From NCBI GenBank assembly GCA_903904655.1, contig CAIVDK010000166.1, positions 1 to 40,370 on the forward strand: DNA of 40,370 nt, in the 5' to 3' direction. Source of the DNA: an uncultured delta proteobacterium (GTDB lineage Bacteria > Desulfobacterota > Syntrophia > Syntrophales > Smithellaceae). A model generated the notes under the pieces. The model made no database searches. It was not told where the DNA came from and worked only from the letters and a program-made list of their open reading frames with translations. Within the stretch, counting starts at the first letter, position 1, and each line of letters begins with the position of its first letter. Shown piece after piece: positions 1-8,611 of the stretch. The position numbers were made by a program, and so were the translations under genes.

Positions 1-2
1 GA

Positions 3-140
3 TTGATCCTGGTTTCTTTAAAAAGAAAATATAACAAGATGTACACGGCGGAAGTTGTTGGCGCCTTTGCCCTCTACACCATTTTGATGGCGCTGTTTAC
101 CAACCCGGTTATTGATGCTGTAAAGAACATTGTGACCTGA
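3..140 (+). CDS. C-terminal fragment of an unidentified membrane protein
   Basis: This is an open frame that enters from the left edge and stops at 138-140. The visible 45 residues contain a basic stretch (LKRKYNKMYT), then a hydrophobic segment of about 20 residues (VVGAFALYTILMALF), and a short tail ending NIVT. This is what the last transmembrane helix of an integral membrane protein looks like. The next gene, 52 bases downstream, is an AtpZ/AtpI-like small membrane protein, so the two may be co-transcribed. I do not recognise the family from this fragment. An ion pump or transporter subunit is possible but unsupported. Confidence 0.5.
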   Translation: MILVSLKRKYNKMYTAEVVGAFALYTILMALFTNPVIDAVKNIVT

Positions 141-192
141 TTAGAAAGTAGTAAAAATACGTAGATAGAAAGCCAGAAAGGAGGAAAAAGCT

Positions 193-432
193 ATGATCGC
201 GACACACAAGACACATTATCAGAAGTATCAGGCATTCAGCGGCGTGTTAATGTTATCGGCCTGGGGTTTGGCGATGGTGGTTGCATCCTTCCTGTTCCTC
301 TACATCGGTCACCTCCTGGATGAAATGCTGGGAACTGCACCGAACTTCATGCTGGGATTATTCATGCTGGCAATCTTCATCTGCGTCATGAGACTCTATC
401 AGGAAGCGAAGATTAGAATGAAGAACTTATAG
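193..432 (+). CDS. small two-helix membrane protein, AtpZ/AtpI-like
   Basis: This 79-residue protein has two predicted membrane helices, at about residues 17-38 and 49-66, separated by a short loop containing GHLLDEMLG. It has a charged C-terminal tail (YQEAKIRMKNL). The layout and the loop resemble the AtpZ/AtpI (ATPase_gene1) family, whose members often precede F-type ATP synthase operons and are linked to F0 ring assembly or Mg/Ca transport. No ATP synthase genes follow here: the gene is closed by a terminator at 466-502. Any role with an ATP synthase is therefore doubtful, and a link to the upstream membrane protein is more likely. A strong ribosome site (aaggagg, 179-185) supports the ATG at 193. 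Confidence 0.6.
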   Translation: MIATHKTHYQKYQAFSGVLMLSAWGLAMVVASFLFLYIGHLLDEMLGTAPNFMLGLFMLAIFICVMRLYQEAKIRMKNL

Positions 433-465
433 CCGCTGCACAAAAAACATGATCTGTGTAATATA

Positions 466-502
466 GCCCCCTCAGGTTCATCAGACTGAGGGGGCTTTTT
501 TT
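466..502 (+). terminator. Rho-independent terminator after the AtpZ-like gene
   Basis: A perfect 10-bp stem (GCCCCCTCAG at 466-475 with CTGAGGGGGC at 486-495) encloses a 10-base loop and is followed by seven T residues. It ends the transcript of the first two genes and separates them from panC. Confidence 0.92.
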
Positions 503-504
503 AC

Positions 505-533
505 TTGACAAAAACTAACGTTGTTGTTAAGTG
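505..533 (+). promoter_or_regulatory. candidate sigma-70 promoter for panC
   Basis: A consensus -35 box TTGACA lies at 505-510, directly after the terminator T-tract. With 17-bp spacing it leads to TTAAGT at 528-533, a poor -10 match (3 of 6). The position is sensible: transcription would start near 540, giving a leader of about 84 bases before panC. Confidence is limited by the -10 box. Confidence 0.4.
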
Positions 534-539
534 CATCAC

Positions 540-623
540 ACGCTTGGATCCGAAAGGACTGGGACGGAAGGGAACCTTAGAAGGAATGTTAAGCCTCTCG
601 TCTTGCGACAAGGGGCTTTTTTT
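540..623 (+). promoter_or_regulatory. panC leader RNA with a terminator/SD-sequestering hairpin
   Basis: A 28-base hairpin at 591-618 has a 12-bp stem with one C/A mismatch, one G-U pair and a TTGC tetraloop. Seven T residues (617-623) follow and abut the panC ATG at 624. The only Shine-Dalgarno-like run, AAGGGG at 610-615, lies inside the 3' arm. The hairpin would therefore both terminate transcription and hide the ribosome site. The purine-rich stretch before it (about 545-585) could be a sensor domain. Established knowledge: a 'pan' RNA motif precedes pantothenate genes in several phyla including deltaproteobacteria. I cannot confirm that this leader matches its consensus. Confidence 0.55.
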
Positions 624-1490
624 ATGGAAAAAATGAGAGTCATAGAATCCATCAAAGAAATGCAGGCTCACTGTGAAAGCTTAAGGCTTTCCGGTAAGAA
701 AATATCTTTTGTCCCGACGATGGGCTATTTTCATGAGGGCCATCTTTCTCTGATGAAAGAAGCCCGCAAGACGGCGGATCATGTTGTTGTCAGTATTTAT
801 GTTAATCCCACCCAGTTTGGCCCTAAAGAAGATTTTTCCAAATACCCGCGAGATTTTGAACGGGATACTCAAATGGCGCAGAGTGTAGGCGTCGATGTTA
901 TCTTTTTCCCGGCAAATACGGAAATGTATCCAAACGCATATCAAACCTATGTTGACGTAGAACAGGTAACGCAAAATCTATGCGGAATGTCCAGGCCGGG
1001 GCATTTTCGCGGTGTTACGACGATCTGCTGCAAATTATTTAATATTGTTAAGCCTCATAGTGCGATCTTTGGTAAGAAAGATTTTCAGCAACTGGCGGCG
1101 ATTAAACGAATGGTTGCCGATTTGAACCTGGATCTGGAGATTATCGGTTTGCCGACGTTCAGAGAGTCGGATGGCCTGGCTATGAGTTCACGTAATTTTT
1201 ACCTGAGTCAAGAGGAACGGTCATCGGCCCTGACGCTGATCGGTGCGCTCAGACTGGCGCAAAAGCTTTACGCGGGAGGCGAAAGAAATGCGGCAGTGAT
1301 GATCAAACAGGCGGAAAAGCTTATTAATAGCGCCCAATTTACCGCTATCGATTATATTAAAATATGCGACGCGGCCACTCTAGAAGATGTGAATGAGATA
1401 AAGGGGGAGACCGTGATGGCCTTGGCCGTAAAGGTAGGAAAAACCAGGCTGATTGACAATTCCGTTTTGGGTGAAGAGCTTAAAGCGTAA
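624..1490 (+). CDS. panC: pantothenate synthetase (pantoate--beta-alanine ligase)
   Basis: PanC condenses pantoate with beta-alanine using ATP to give pantothenate, the vitamin B5 precursor of coenzyme A, in the cytoplasm. The 288-residue product has the usual family length. It carries the nucleotide-binding motif PTMGYFHEGH at residues 31-40, NPTQFGP, the FGKKDFQQ stretch and the AMSSRN loop that plays the KMSKS-like role. The frame stays open upstream to a GTG at 531, but family alignment starts at MRVI, so ATG 624 is chosen (ATG 633 is also possible). The gene begins directly after a terminator-like hairpin and is followed 21 bases later by panD, which makes the beta-alanine substrate. panB is not in the window. 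Confidence 0.96.
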   Translation: MEKMRVIESIKEMQAHCESLRLSGKKISFVPTMGYFHEGHLSLMKEARKTADHVVVSIYVNPTQFGPKEDFSKYPRDFERDTQMAQSVGVDVIFFPANTEMYPNAYQTYVDVEQVTQNLCGMSRPGHFRGVTTICCKLFNIVKPHSAIFGKKDFQQLAAIKRMVADLNLDLEIIGLPTFRESDGLAMSSRNFYLSQEERSSALTLIGALRLAQKLYAGGERNAAVMIKQAEKLINSAQFTAIDYIKICDAATLEDVNEIKGETVMALAVKVGKTRLIDNSVLGEELKA

Positions 1491-1520
1491 TATTTTACAG
1501 ACGGGAGAGGAATGACAACC

Positions 1521-1880
1521 ATGCAAAGATTTATGATGAAGTCAAAAATCCATCGCGCCACTGTCACGGACGCGGATTTACATTACGAAGGCAGTATTTC
1601 CATTGATGAAAAACTTTTGGAAGAAGCCAACATGGTGCCTTATGAAAAAGTGGAAATTTACGATATTAATAACGGTGCGCGTTTTTCCACTTATATCATT
1701 AAAGGGAAACGTAATTCGGGAACCATTTGTCTTAATGGCGCCGCCGCCCGTATGGTGGCCAAGGGCGATTTAATTATTATTGCCACCTTCGTGACGGTTG
1801 ATGACGCCGAAGCCAAAAAATGGAAACCCATATGTATTATGGTGGATGCTAAAAATAAAATTAAAAAAGTATCCAAATAG
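1521..1880 (+). CDS. panD: aspartate 1-decarboxylase proenzyme
   Basis: PanD decarboxylates L-aspartate to beta-alanine, the co-substrate of PanC. It is a pyruvoyl enzyme made by self-cleavage before a serine. Starting at ATG 1521 gives 119 residues and places the cleavage pair Gly-Ser at 24-25 (HYEGSIS), matching the classical numbering. The alternative ATG at 1512 would add three residues and sits too close to the ribosome site GGGAGAGG at about 1503-1510. Other family features are [17 protein letters not shown] at the N terminus, the substrate-binding region [12 protein letters not shown] and the conserved [13 protein letters not shown]. It is co-directional with panC, and a terminator follows at 1902-1935. 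Confidence 0.96.
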   Translation: MQRFMMKSKIHRATVTDADLHYEGSISIDEKLLEEANMVPYEKVEIYDINNGARFSTYIIKGKRNSGTICLNGAAARMVAKGDLIIIATFVTVDDAEAKKWKPICIMVDAKNKIKKVSK

Positions 1881-1901
1881 GCTTAGCAAAATTAGAACAA
1901 A

Positions 1902-1935
1902 AGCACTCGCTACTTTTTTAGTGGGTGCTTTTTTT
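1902..1935 (+). terminator. Rho-independent terminator after panD
   Basis: The arms AGCACTCGCT (1902-1911) and AGTGGGTGCT (1920-1929) form a 10-bp stem with two or three G-U pairs and an 8-base loop. A run of seven T residues (1929-1935) follows. It ends the panC-panD transcript. Confidence 0.85.
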
Positions 1936-2035
1936 ATTTTCCGGAACTTAAGCATAAAGATATTGAACTCACCTTGGGTGTATGCTATCGGTATCCCAAT
2001 AATAACTAATCAAGTTTTAAGGATATGGAGGAGAC

Positions 2036-3460
2036 ATGGTCTTTCAGGACATTGATAAAAATCTGAAATATAAAGTCGCGGATTTATCCCTGGCTGCCTG
2101 GGGAAGGAAAGAATTGAAACTGGCGGAGAATGAAATGCCCGGTTTGATGGCGGTGCGCAAAAAATACGGACGCAAAAAACCGCTGAAAGGCTTAAAAATC
2201 ATGGGCAGTCTGCATATGACCATCCAGACGGCCATGCTGATTGAAACGCTGAAAGAGTTGGGCGCTGATCTTCGCTGGGCGTCCTGCAATATATTTTCAA
2301 CACAGGATCACGCGGCGGCGGCCATTGCCAAGGCGGGCAGTGCGGCGGTTTTTGCCTGGAAAGGCGAGACACTGGAAGAATACTGGTGGTGCACGGAACA
2401 GGCCTTAACCTGGCCGGACGGATCAGGGCCCGATTTGATCGTGGATGACGGCGGCGATGCTACATTGTTTATTCACCATGGCGTTAAAATTGAAAAAAAC
2501 CCGCAATTGCTCAAACAAAAAGCAGATAATAAGGAGTTCGCAATTGTTATTTCGCGCCTTGAACAGCTGTATAAAAAAAATCCTAAACACTGGCAGAAAG
2601 TTGCCGCCGGAATCCGGGGCGTATCGGAAGAGACGACCACCGGTGTCCATCGCCTCTATCAGATGCAGGCATCAGGCGAACTCTTATTTCCGGCCATCAA
2701 TGTGAACGATTCCGTCACGAAATCAAAATTTGATAATTTGTATGGCTGCCGGGAATCGCTGGTGGACGGCATTAAAAGGGCAACGGACGTCATGATGGCC
2801 GGCAAGATGGTCGTTGTTTGCGGTTATGGCGATGTCGGAAAAGGCAGCGCTCAGTCGATGCGGGGATTCGGTGCCCGTGTGGTGGTGACGGAAATTGATC
2901 CCATTTGCGCCCTGCAGGCGGCGATGGAAGGGTATGAAGTGAAAACACTCGACGAGGCGGCGCCAATTGCGGATATATTTGTATCAGCGACCGGCTGCTG
3001 CGATGTCATTACGGGCCGTCACATGGAAATGATGAAGGATGAAGCCATTGTCTGCAATGTCGGTCATTTCGACAGCGAAATTGATATGCATTACCTCGAA
3101 ACGAGCAAGTTTTGCCGCAAAGATAACATCAAACCACAGGTTGATAAATGGACGCTCAAATCGGGTCGCTCGATTATTATTCTGGCCGAGGGACGTCTGG
3201 TCAATCTGGGGTGTGCCACAGGACATCCGAGCTTTGTCATGAGCAACAGCTTCACTAATCAGACGCTGGCGCAGATTGAACTGGCTACTAAGAAATATGA
3301 CGTCGGTGTTTATACGCTGCCCAAGAAACTGGACGAAGAAGTTGCTCTTTTGCATCTGGCCAGACTGGATGCCAAGATTTCAAAGCTGACGAAAAAGCAG
3401 GCTCAATATCTGGGCGTGCCGATGGATGGACCATTTAAACCCGATTATTACAGATATTAA
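2036..3460 (+). CDS. ahcY: adenosylhomocysteinase (SAH hydrolase)
   Basis: AhcY reversibly hydrolyses S-adenosylhomocysteine to adenosine and homocysteine, using bound NAD. It removes the product inhibitor of methyltransferases and feeds the activated methyl cycle. The 474-residue protein shows the substrate-binding stretches NIFSTQDH and VDDGGDAT. It has the NAD fold motif GYGDVGKG at residues 263-270 and the family C terminus [10 protein letters not shown]. It carries the roughly 40-residue insert (about 150-195) typical of the longer bacterial form. GGAGG about five bases before the ATG supports the start. The 155-base gap upstream contains the panD terminator. I looked for the SAH riboswitch core there and did not see it. 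A stem-loop follows the stop. Confidence 0.97.
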   Translation: MVFQDIDKNLKYKVADLSLAAWGRKELKLAENEMPGLMAVRKKYGRKKPLKGLKIMGSLHMTIQTAMLIETLKELGADLRWASCNIFSTQDHAAAAIAKAGSAAVFAWKGETLEEYWWCTEQALTWPDGSGPDLIVDDGGDATLFIHHGVKIEKNPQLLKQKADNKEFAIVISRLEQLYKKNPKHWQKVAAGIRGVSEETTTGVHRLYQMQASGELLFPAINVNDSVTKSKFDNLYGCRESLVDGIKRATDVMMAGKMVVVCGYGDVGKGSAQSMRGFGARVVVTEIDPICALQAAMEGYEVKTLDEAAPIADIFVSATGCCDVITGRHMEMMKDEAIVCNVGHFDSEIDMHYLETSKFCRKDNIKPQVDKWTLKSGRSIIILAEGRLVNLGCATGHPSFVMSNSFTNQTLAQIELATKKYDVGVYTLPKKLDEEVALLHLARLDAKISKLTKKQAQYLGVPMDGPFKPDYYRY

Positions 3461-3470
3461 CCTTTCTCTG

Positions 3471-3512
3471 ATCAACGCATTCCCCACCCAAAGTCAGGGG
3501 GATGCGTTGATG
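3471..3512. terminator. inverted repeat between convergent ahcY and lptG
   Basis: The arms ATCAACGCAT(T)CCCC at 3471-3485 and GGGG(G)ATGCGTTGAT at 3497-3511 form a long stem of about 14 bp around a 12-base loop. It lies exactly between the stop codons of two convergent genes. There is no clear T-tract on either side, so a bidirectional terminator or an mRNA 3'-end stabiliser are both possible. Confidence 0.6.
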
Positions 3513-3516
3513 TCAA

Positions 3517-4596
3517 TCAAGTTCGTATGCGATAAAACAGGAAAGCGGCAAGGCTGGTAAAGATGATATTGGAAGCCCAGGCTGCCACGAAAATGGGTAA
3601 TATTCCCGACCTTCCCAGAGACATGCTGAATGCGTGGACAATCCAGTAGGAAAAACCGATAAATATTCCAAGAGCCACACTCTGCATGACGCCGCCGCTT
3701 CGTTCCGAGCGTAAGGAAAAGGACATGCCGATAAAAACAAGAATCAGGCAAACAAACGGAAAGGCAATTTTGCCTTGTAAATCAACAAGATATCTGGAAA
3801 CGTCATATCCCTCCGCCTGTATTTTCTGAACATATCGCTTTAACTCGAAATAACCCATTTTTTCCGCGTCCTTCTGGATAATTTTAAAGTCATCCGGTCG
3901 CTCCGGAATTGGAATGACTTTCTCTTTAGCCCATTCCAGGGATGGCGCATTGTTTTTATTAAATGTCGTGACCAGCAGGTTGAAAAAAACCCATTGATTG
4001 TTTTTCCATTCAGCCCGTTCAGCGTCGATTCGCATCTGCAGCGTGAAACCAGGATTCAGTTTGTTAATGGTTATGCCGCGTAAAATGTTTTTTTCGACGT
4101 CAAACATCTTAAAATTATAAATTGCGTTCTGAGCGCGATACCAGATTTCATTTTGCTTGAAAAATCCAAGAGATTTTTGTTTCTGCACATCCACCTTGAC
4201 AATATATTCCGTCTTCTGGATGGAGGCTGGGGTGACCAGTTCGGTGAAAAAGAATAAAAATACGGCTATTATCGCCGCCACCGCCAAAACGGGAAGAGCA
4301 ATGCGGTACAGGCTGATACCGTTGGCTTTCATGGCCGTTATTTCGCTGAATTTGGACAAAAAACTATACGTCAGCAGCGTGGATAGAAGAATTGCCGCAG
4401 GCAGCGTCAGCGAAATGATCATGGGGATAGAATACAAAAAATAAGACGCCATTTGAACCGCTGTTGCTTTGTTGCTCAGGAACATTCGACTTTTTTCAAA
4501 AAAATCAATAATCAGGTAAAGCGCAAGAAACGTGACACAAGTGACGATGAAAAATCTCAAGAATTCTCTAAGGATATATTTATCAAGCAGTTTCAA
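3517..4596 (-). CDS. lptG: LPS export ABC transporter permease LptG
   Basis: LptG is one of two inner-membrane permeases of the LptB2FG complex that pulls lipopolysaccharide out of the inner membrane and passes it to LptC/LptA. The 359-residue protein (YjgP/YjgQ family) starts MKLLDKYILREF. It has N-terminal helices at about residues 13-30 and 55-80, the coupling-helix region LSKFSEITAMKANGISLYRI, a periplasmic beta-jellyroll domain (about 130-260) and three C-terminal helices. It follows lptF with a 10-base gap, so the two are translated as a pair. lptB, lptC and lptA are not in the window. Confidence 0.94.
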   Translation of the reverse strand: MKLLDKYILREFLRFFIVTCVTFLALYLIIDFFEKSRMFLSNKATAVQMASYFLYSIPMIISLTLPAAILLSTLLTYSFLSKFSEITAMKANGISLYRIALPVLAVAAIIAVFLFFFTELVTPASIQKTEYIVKVDVQKQKSLGFFKQNEIWYRAQNAIYNFKMFDVEKNILRGITINKLNPGFTLQMRIDAERAEWKNNQWVFFNLLVTTFNKNNAPSLEWAKEKVIPIPERPDDFKIIQKDAEKMGYFELKRYVQKIQAEGYDVSRYLVDLQGKIAFPFVCLILVFIGMSFSLRSERSGGVMQSVALGIFIGFSYWIVHAFSMSLGRSGILPIFVAAWASNIIFTSLAAFLFYRIRT

Positions 4597-4606
4597 TGGT
4601 TTATCC

Positions 4607-5764
4607 TCAACCTTTCAATTTGCTCTTCCAAAAATACGCATAAGCGATTCGGAAAAGAGAAATCTCTTTGTTGGCCATATAAAACAGATAAATGCCCAGC
4701 AGGGCAAACACAAAATTCGGTGTCCAGACGCCAATGAATGGAGCAAGCCGACCGGTTTCCACCAGCGCTTCACCGCCGATACGTAAAAGGTAATAGGCGG
4801 TAACAATCATGATGCCGACGGCAAAACCACGGGATTTAACCGCACGGTGGCTGGTGATGCCTAACGGCAAGGCCAGCAGGCCAAAAAAAATACAGGATAA
4901 GGGGATGGAAAATTTTTTATGCACTTCGATGGCCAGTTCACGAACGACCGCGCCATCCAACCCCGGTTTTTTCATTCGCTCCAGGAGTTCTGTCATGGTC
5001 ATTTCAGTACTGGACTTGGATGCATCGGTTAAAGCAGCCAGCGTTGTGGATAGATCAAGATTGACATCGTAGCTTTTAAAATCAACTTTCCGATAGTTTT
5101 TGAGATCAGAACTCACGGTATGAATCGAGCCGTCTTCCATTCGTAGTTTTATGATCATCAATTTCGGGTCGGAAACCAGAAAAGCTTTTTTTGCCAGAAT
5201 GGTATTTTGTTTGCCGATAATGCGGTTGTCGGAAATGATGACACCTTCCATGTATTCACCGTCCGCCGGAACTTTATCGGCGTATAAAAGCAGGTCCTTA
5301 AAATCCGAGTTAAATACTTTTTCCTTGATACCAATACTGGCATTTTGTGAGGCCAGTTTAAAAAGGAGTCTCTTGGTGGCGAAATTGCTTTGAGGCACAA
5401 GAAAATATCCAATGACTATGGCACAAAAAAAAGCCAGTAAAGAGGCGATGGCTACGGGATAATAAATCTGAATTAAGCTGACGCCGGATGCTTTGAGGGC
5501 CGTCATTTCATTGTCGGCGGAAAATCTGCCCATAGCAATGAGGATAGAGATTAAAAGTGCTATGGGAATTGTAAATAGCATGAAATTGGGCATGATCAGG
5601 ATAATCAGATGGCCGATGTCCAAAACACGGATGCCTTTATTGACCATCAGATCCATAATTTGAAGGATCTTCCCCATCAACAGGACAAAGGTCAAGACGA
5701 AAAGGATAATGAGAAAAGGGACGGCAATTTCCCGAAATATGTATCGACTGATAATTTTATTCAT
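4607..5764 (-). CDS. lptF: LPS export ABC transporter permease LptF
   Basis: LptF is the partner permease of LptG. The 385-residue product begins MNKIISRYIFREI. It has the six-helix plus periplasmic domain layout of the YjgP/YjgQ family, with the coupling sequence FSADNEMTALKASGVSLIQI after the second helix pair and GITSHRAVKSRGFAVGI near the C-terminal helices. It is assigned as LptF rather than LptG because it is the first gene of the pair and resembles that subfamily. The 185-base gap to the divergent glycosyltransferase gene must hold its promoter, which I could not place clearly on this strand. Confidence 0.92.
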   Translation of the reverse strand: MNKIISRYIFREIAVPFLIILFVLTFVLLMGKILQIMDLMVNKGIRVLDIGHLIILIMPNFMLFTIPIALLISILIAMGRFSADNEMTALKASGVSLIQIYYPVAIASLLAFFCAIVIGYFLVPQSNFATKRLLFKLASQNASIGIKEKVFNSDFKDLLLYADKVPADGEYMEGVIISDNRIIGKQNTILAKKAFLVSDPKLMIIKLRMEDGSIHTVSSDLKNYRKVDFKSYDVNLDLSTTLAALTDASKSSTEMTMTELLERMKKPGLDGAVVRELAIEVHKKFSIPLSCIFFGLLALPLGITSHRAVKSRGFAVGIMIVTAYYLLRIGGEALVETGRLAPFIGVWTPNFVFALLGIYLFYMANKEISLFRIAYAYFWKSKLKG

Positions 5765-5871
5765 ATTGTCATCAAAAGTTTTTGAAAAACTATCATGTAT
5801 CGATGATTTTGCACAAGTAAAACATCACAAATTCGCGAAATAGGTTTTGCCGGCCGAATTGCATTGTTTTG

Positions 5872-5900
5872 TTGACAGTCGAAAGCATTTTGCCTATATT
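5872..5900 (+). promoter_or_regulatory. sigma-70 promoter for the aminoarabinose/LPS operon
   Basis: TTGACA at 5872-5877 and TATATT at 5895-5900 are separated by exactly 17 bp, a near-consensus housekeeping promoter. The start would fall near 5907, giving a leader of about 43 bases with a ribosome site AAAGGGA at 5931-5937 before ATG 5950. I saw no PmrA- or PhoP-like direct repeat next to it. Confidence 0.75.
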
Positions 5901-5949
5901 CCAGTCACATTTTAAATAACTTGCCTGTTGAAAGGGAATTTAGCACATC

Positions 5950-7179
5950 ATGAAAGTTGATACCATGCGCCGGATAGATTATTATGTTGGCGTTCCCCTT
6001 TGTTTTATTGGCACCATCCTCTGTAAATTATGCCGCCTATTCTGCAAACCTGATAGAAAGGCACCTCATAATGTTTTATTCGTCGAGTTATCGGAAATGG
6101 GCAGCGCCATCCTTGTTGACCCCGCCATGAGAAAGTTGCGGCGGGAAACAGCGGCTACTCTTCATTTTGCAATATTCAAGAAGAATAAACCAAGCCTGGA
6201 ACTGCTTAAGACCGTGCCGGCCGAAAACATTTACACCATCCGGGAAGACAGCATTTTGTTCTTTGTCTTCGATACATTGAAATTATTTTTATGGACACGA
6301 AACAGAAAAATCGATTCCGTAATCGATTTGGAGCTTTTTTCTCGCTTTACGGCACTGCTTACCGGGTTTTCCGGTGCGGCGGTAAAAGTCGGGTTTCACG
6401 CTTATTATAATGAAGGTCTTTACCGCGGGGATTTTTTAACGCATAAGGTTGCCTATAATCCTCACATTCATATTGCGGCAAACTTCATTGCCCTCGTCAA
6501 TGCCCTGAATTCGGACAGAGAAGAAATTCCTTATTCTAAAACAAAGGTTTCCGACGAAGATCTCATTCTGACCAAAGTTTCGATATCGCCTATTGAACAA
6601 AACGTTATTTTAAATATTATCCGGGATTGTTTTGCAGGTTTTGATCCACAAAAAGATAAGATAGTCCTGATCAATCCCAATGCCAGTGAACTGCTGATTC
6701 AAAGACGCTGGCCGCAGCCATATTATGTCCGGTTGATCAAAATGATTCTGGACAAATGCCCGCGGGCGCTTGTTTTGATCACCGGCGATCCCCGTGAACG
6801 CGAGGAGGCGCGACAGCTCAAAGAAGAGGTGGACAATGACCGGTGTGTTAATTTTGCGGGGAATGTCAGCTTCGCGCAACTGCCCCCGCTGTACAGCGTT
6901 TGTGAGTTTATGGTGACGAACGATTCGGGGCCGGGTCATTTTGCAGCCGTGACGGATATGCCGACGTTTGTTATTTTTGGTCCGGAAACTCCTGCGCTCT
7001 ATGGATCACTAGGCAAATCAACGCCGATTTTTGCGGGATTGGCCTGCTCTCCCTGCGTCAGCGCGTCTAATCATCGCAAAACAGCCTGTAAAGACAATGT
7101 TTGTCTGCAAGTCATTCATCCCGAAAAAGTGTTCAATACCATCTTGCCCAATCTGGGAGAGATCAATGCCCAAAGCTGA
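5950..7179 (+). CDS. glycosyltransferase family 9 (LPS heptosyltransferase-like)
   Basis: The 409-residue protein has a two-lobed GT-B layout. It shows a heptosyltransferase-type N-terminal lobe (NVLFVELSEMGSAIL, about residues 41-55) and the C-terminal nucleotide-sugar site VTNDSGPGHFAAVTDMPTFVIFGPETP. This is the ADP-heptose:LPS heptosyltransferase (WaaF/WaaC/WaaQ) superfamily, which adds sugars to the LPS core on the cytoplasmic face. A cysteine-rich tail (LACSPCVSASNHRKTACKDNVC) is common in this subgroup. A hydrophobic stretch near residues 13-32 may tether it to the membrane. It is the first gene of the operon leading into arn genes. The exact sugar donor cannot be read from the sequence. 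Confidence 0.85.
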   Translation: MKVDTMRRIDYYVGVPLCFIGTILCKLCRLFCKPDRKAPHNVLFVELSEMGSAILVDPAMRKLRRETAATLHFAIFKKNKPSLELLKTVPAENIYTIREDSILFFVFDTLKLFLWTRNRKIDSVIDLELFSRFTALLTGFSGAAVKVGFHAYYNEGLYRGDFLTHKVAYNPHIHIAANFIALVNALNSDREEIPYSKTKVSDEDLILTKVSISPIEQNVILNIIRDCFAGFDPQKDKIVLINPNASELLIQRRWPQPYYVRLIKMILDKCPRALVLITGDPREREEARQLKEEVDNDRCVNFAGNVSFAQLPPLYSVCEFMVTNDSGPGHFAAVTDMPTFVIFGPETPALYGSLGKSTPIFAGLACSPCVSASNHRKTACKDNVCLQVIHPEKVFNTILPNLGEINAQS

Positions 7180-8611
7180 AAAACGGATATTTATTCTAAT
7201 ATTGTTGTTTTCTTTGATTCGCCTGATGGTGGCGCCATTTTTCGGTCTTGGCGTTGATGAGGCCCATTATGTTTTGTACGCGAAGTATCTTGACTGGAGT
7301 TACCTGGATCATCCGCCTCTTGTGGGTTGGCTGCATGCGCTTTTTTTATATATTTTCGGCGCCAGTGAATTTCTCGCCCGCCTGCCGGCTATTTTGCTTT
7401 TTGCTGCCACGTCCTATTGCTGTTATGTTTTTATTCTCAGGATCACACAGTCCGTTCGATTAGCGTTATTGTCCGTTCTGGCGTTGAACTGCTCCTTTAT
7501 GCTTAATGCCCTGGGCATCATGCTTTTGCCCGATTCCATATTGCTTCTGTTGGTTTTTCTGCTGATCTTTGTTGGGGAAAGACTTGCCCGCAGTAAAAGA
7601 CCGCTGGATTATGTTTTTCTGGGTATTATCCTGGGTTTAATGGGTTTGGCCAAATATACGGCGATCCTTCTTGTGCCGCCTCTGATCGTCTTCTTCCTCA
7701 TGAAAAAACGATATGATGTTATTTTATCGCCGTATATTTTATTAGCGGCATTTATTGCGTTTTTGCTGATTATGCCGGTGATCTATTGGAATATCACGCA
7801 TGACTTTATCAGTTTCCGGTATCAGGGTTCTCATGTTTTCGGATCATGGGCATCAAGTTTTAGATATTTTTTCGAATCACTGGCGGCGCAGTTCGGCGCT
7901 TACAGTCCATTTTTATTTGCTGTCGCGGTCTATGGTTTCTTCAAAGTCTTACGTAATAAGGACGATTATCTGCGCCTGGCCGTTTTATTCGGCGGCACCA
8001 TTATGGTGTTTTTTCTGGTTACATCGGTTTATGAACGGACGCTTCCCCATTGGCCCTCTATTTTCTATCTCTTGTTTATCCCCGTCGGATCCTATTATTT
8101 GTATGCATCGCAGAAAAAATGGCAGAGAACATTTTTGTATATTGCCGTTGGATGCAGCCTGATCGCTATGCTGCTTGCTTATGCGGAGCTGGCTGGAAAA
8201 TTTGTTACATTCCCCGAGTACAAATCTCCTTTCCGTGATATTTACGGATACTCGGAAATGGCGGCGCAGGCCGACAAGATCATCAAAAGGAATCCATCAT
8301 CCCGTCCTAAAGCTATCGCTGTGACCAACTGGACCATGGGCAGCCGGGTGATGTACTATAATATGCCCTATGGGTATGATGTATTTGTGATGGATACGAG
8401 ACAGGATCAATTTGACGTTTGGCAGAAGAAATCACCACGAGGCTATGATATGCTGTTTTTCAATACAAAGTTTGAAAATGTTGATGTGGCCCGTTTACTC
8501 AGGTGCGATCATGTCGATGTTGCCGATAAAATGGATTTGAAGCTCAATGGTTCAAATGTGAATAGCGTGGAATATGTCTGGTGTTATAATTATCAGGGAG
8601 TAAAAAATTGA
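7166..8611 (+). CDS. PMT-family (GT39/ArnT-like) membrane glycosyltransferase
   Basis: The 481-residue polytopic membrane protein (about 11-12 helices) belongs to the dolichyl/polyprenyl-phosphate-sugar transferase superfamily. The first periplasmic loop has the acidic pair and downstream motif DEAHYVLYAKYLDW and YLDHPPLVGW, the hallmark of bacterial GT39-like enzymes that move a sugar from undecaprenyl phosphate to an outer acceptor. The start at ATG 7166 overlaps the previous gene by 14 bases and has GGGAGA at 7155-7160. The open frame extends upstream to 7031 but only as an out-of-frame overlap. It is a second PMT enzyme besides the ArnT-like gene in the same operon, so its sugar may differ from Ara4N. 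Confidence 0.85.
   Translation: MPKAEKRIFILILLFSLIRLMVAPFFGLGVDEAHYVLYAKYLDWSYLDHPPLVGWLHALFLYIFGASEFLARLPAILLFAATSYCCYVFILRITQSVRLALLSVLALNCSFMLNALGIMLLPDSILLLLVFLLIFVGERLARSKRPLDYVFLGIILGLMGLAKYTAILLVPPLIVFFLMKKRYDVILSPYILLAAFIAFLLIMPVIYWNITHDFISFRYQGSHVFGSWASSFRYFFESLAAQFGAYSPFLFAVAVYGFFKVLRNKDDYLRLAVLFGGTIMVFFLVTSVYERTLPHWPSIFYLLFIPVGSYYLYASQKKWQRTFLYIAVGCSLIAMLLAYAELAGKFVTFPEYKSPFRDIYGYSEMAAQADKIIKRNPSSRPKAIAVTNWTMGSRVMYYNMPYGYDVFVMDTRQDQFDVWQKKSPRGYDMLFFNTKFENVDVARLLRCDHVDVADKMDLKLNGSNVNSVEYVWCYNYQGVKN

Noticed and set aside
531-623. An N-terminal extension of PanC from GTG 531
   Set aside because: The region forms a leader with a terminator hairpin and the encoded residues have no counterpart in the family. 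PanC homology begins after ATG 624.
1940-2035. SAH riboswitch upstream of ahcY
   Set aside because: The position is right but the conserved core (the GAGGAGCG-like strand and its partner) is not visible. Only a short CACC/GGGTG hairpin is seen.
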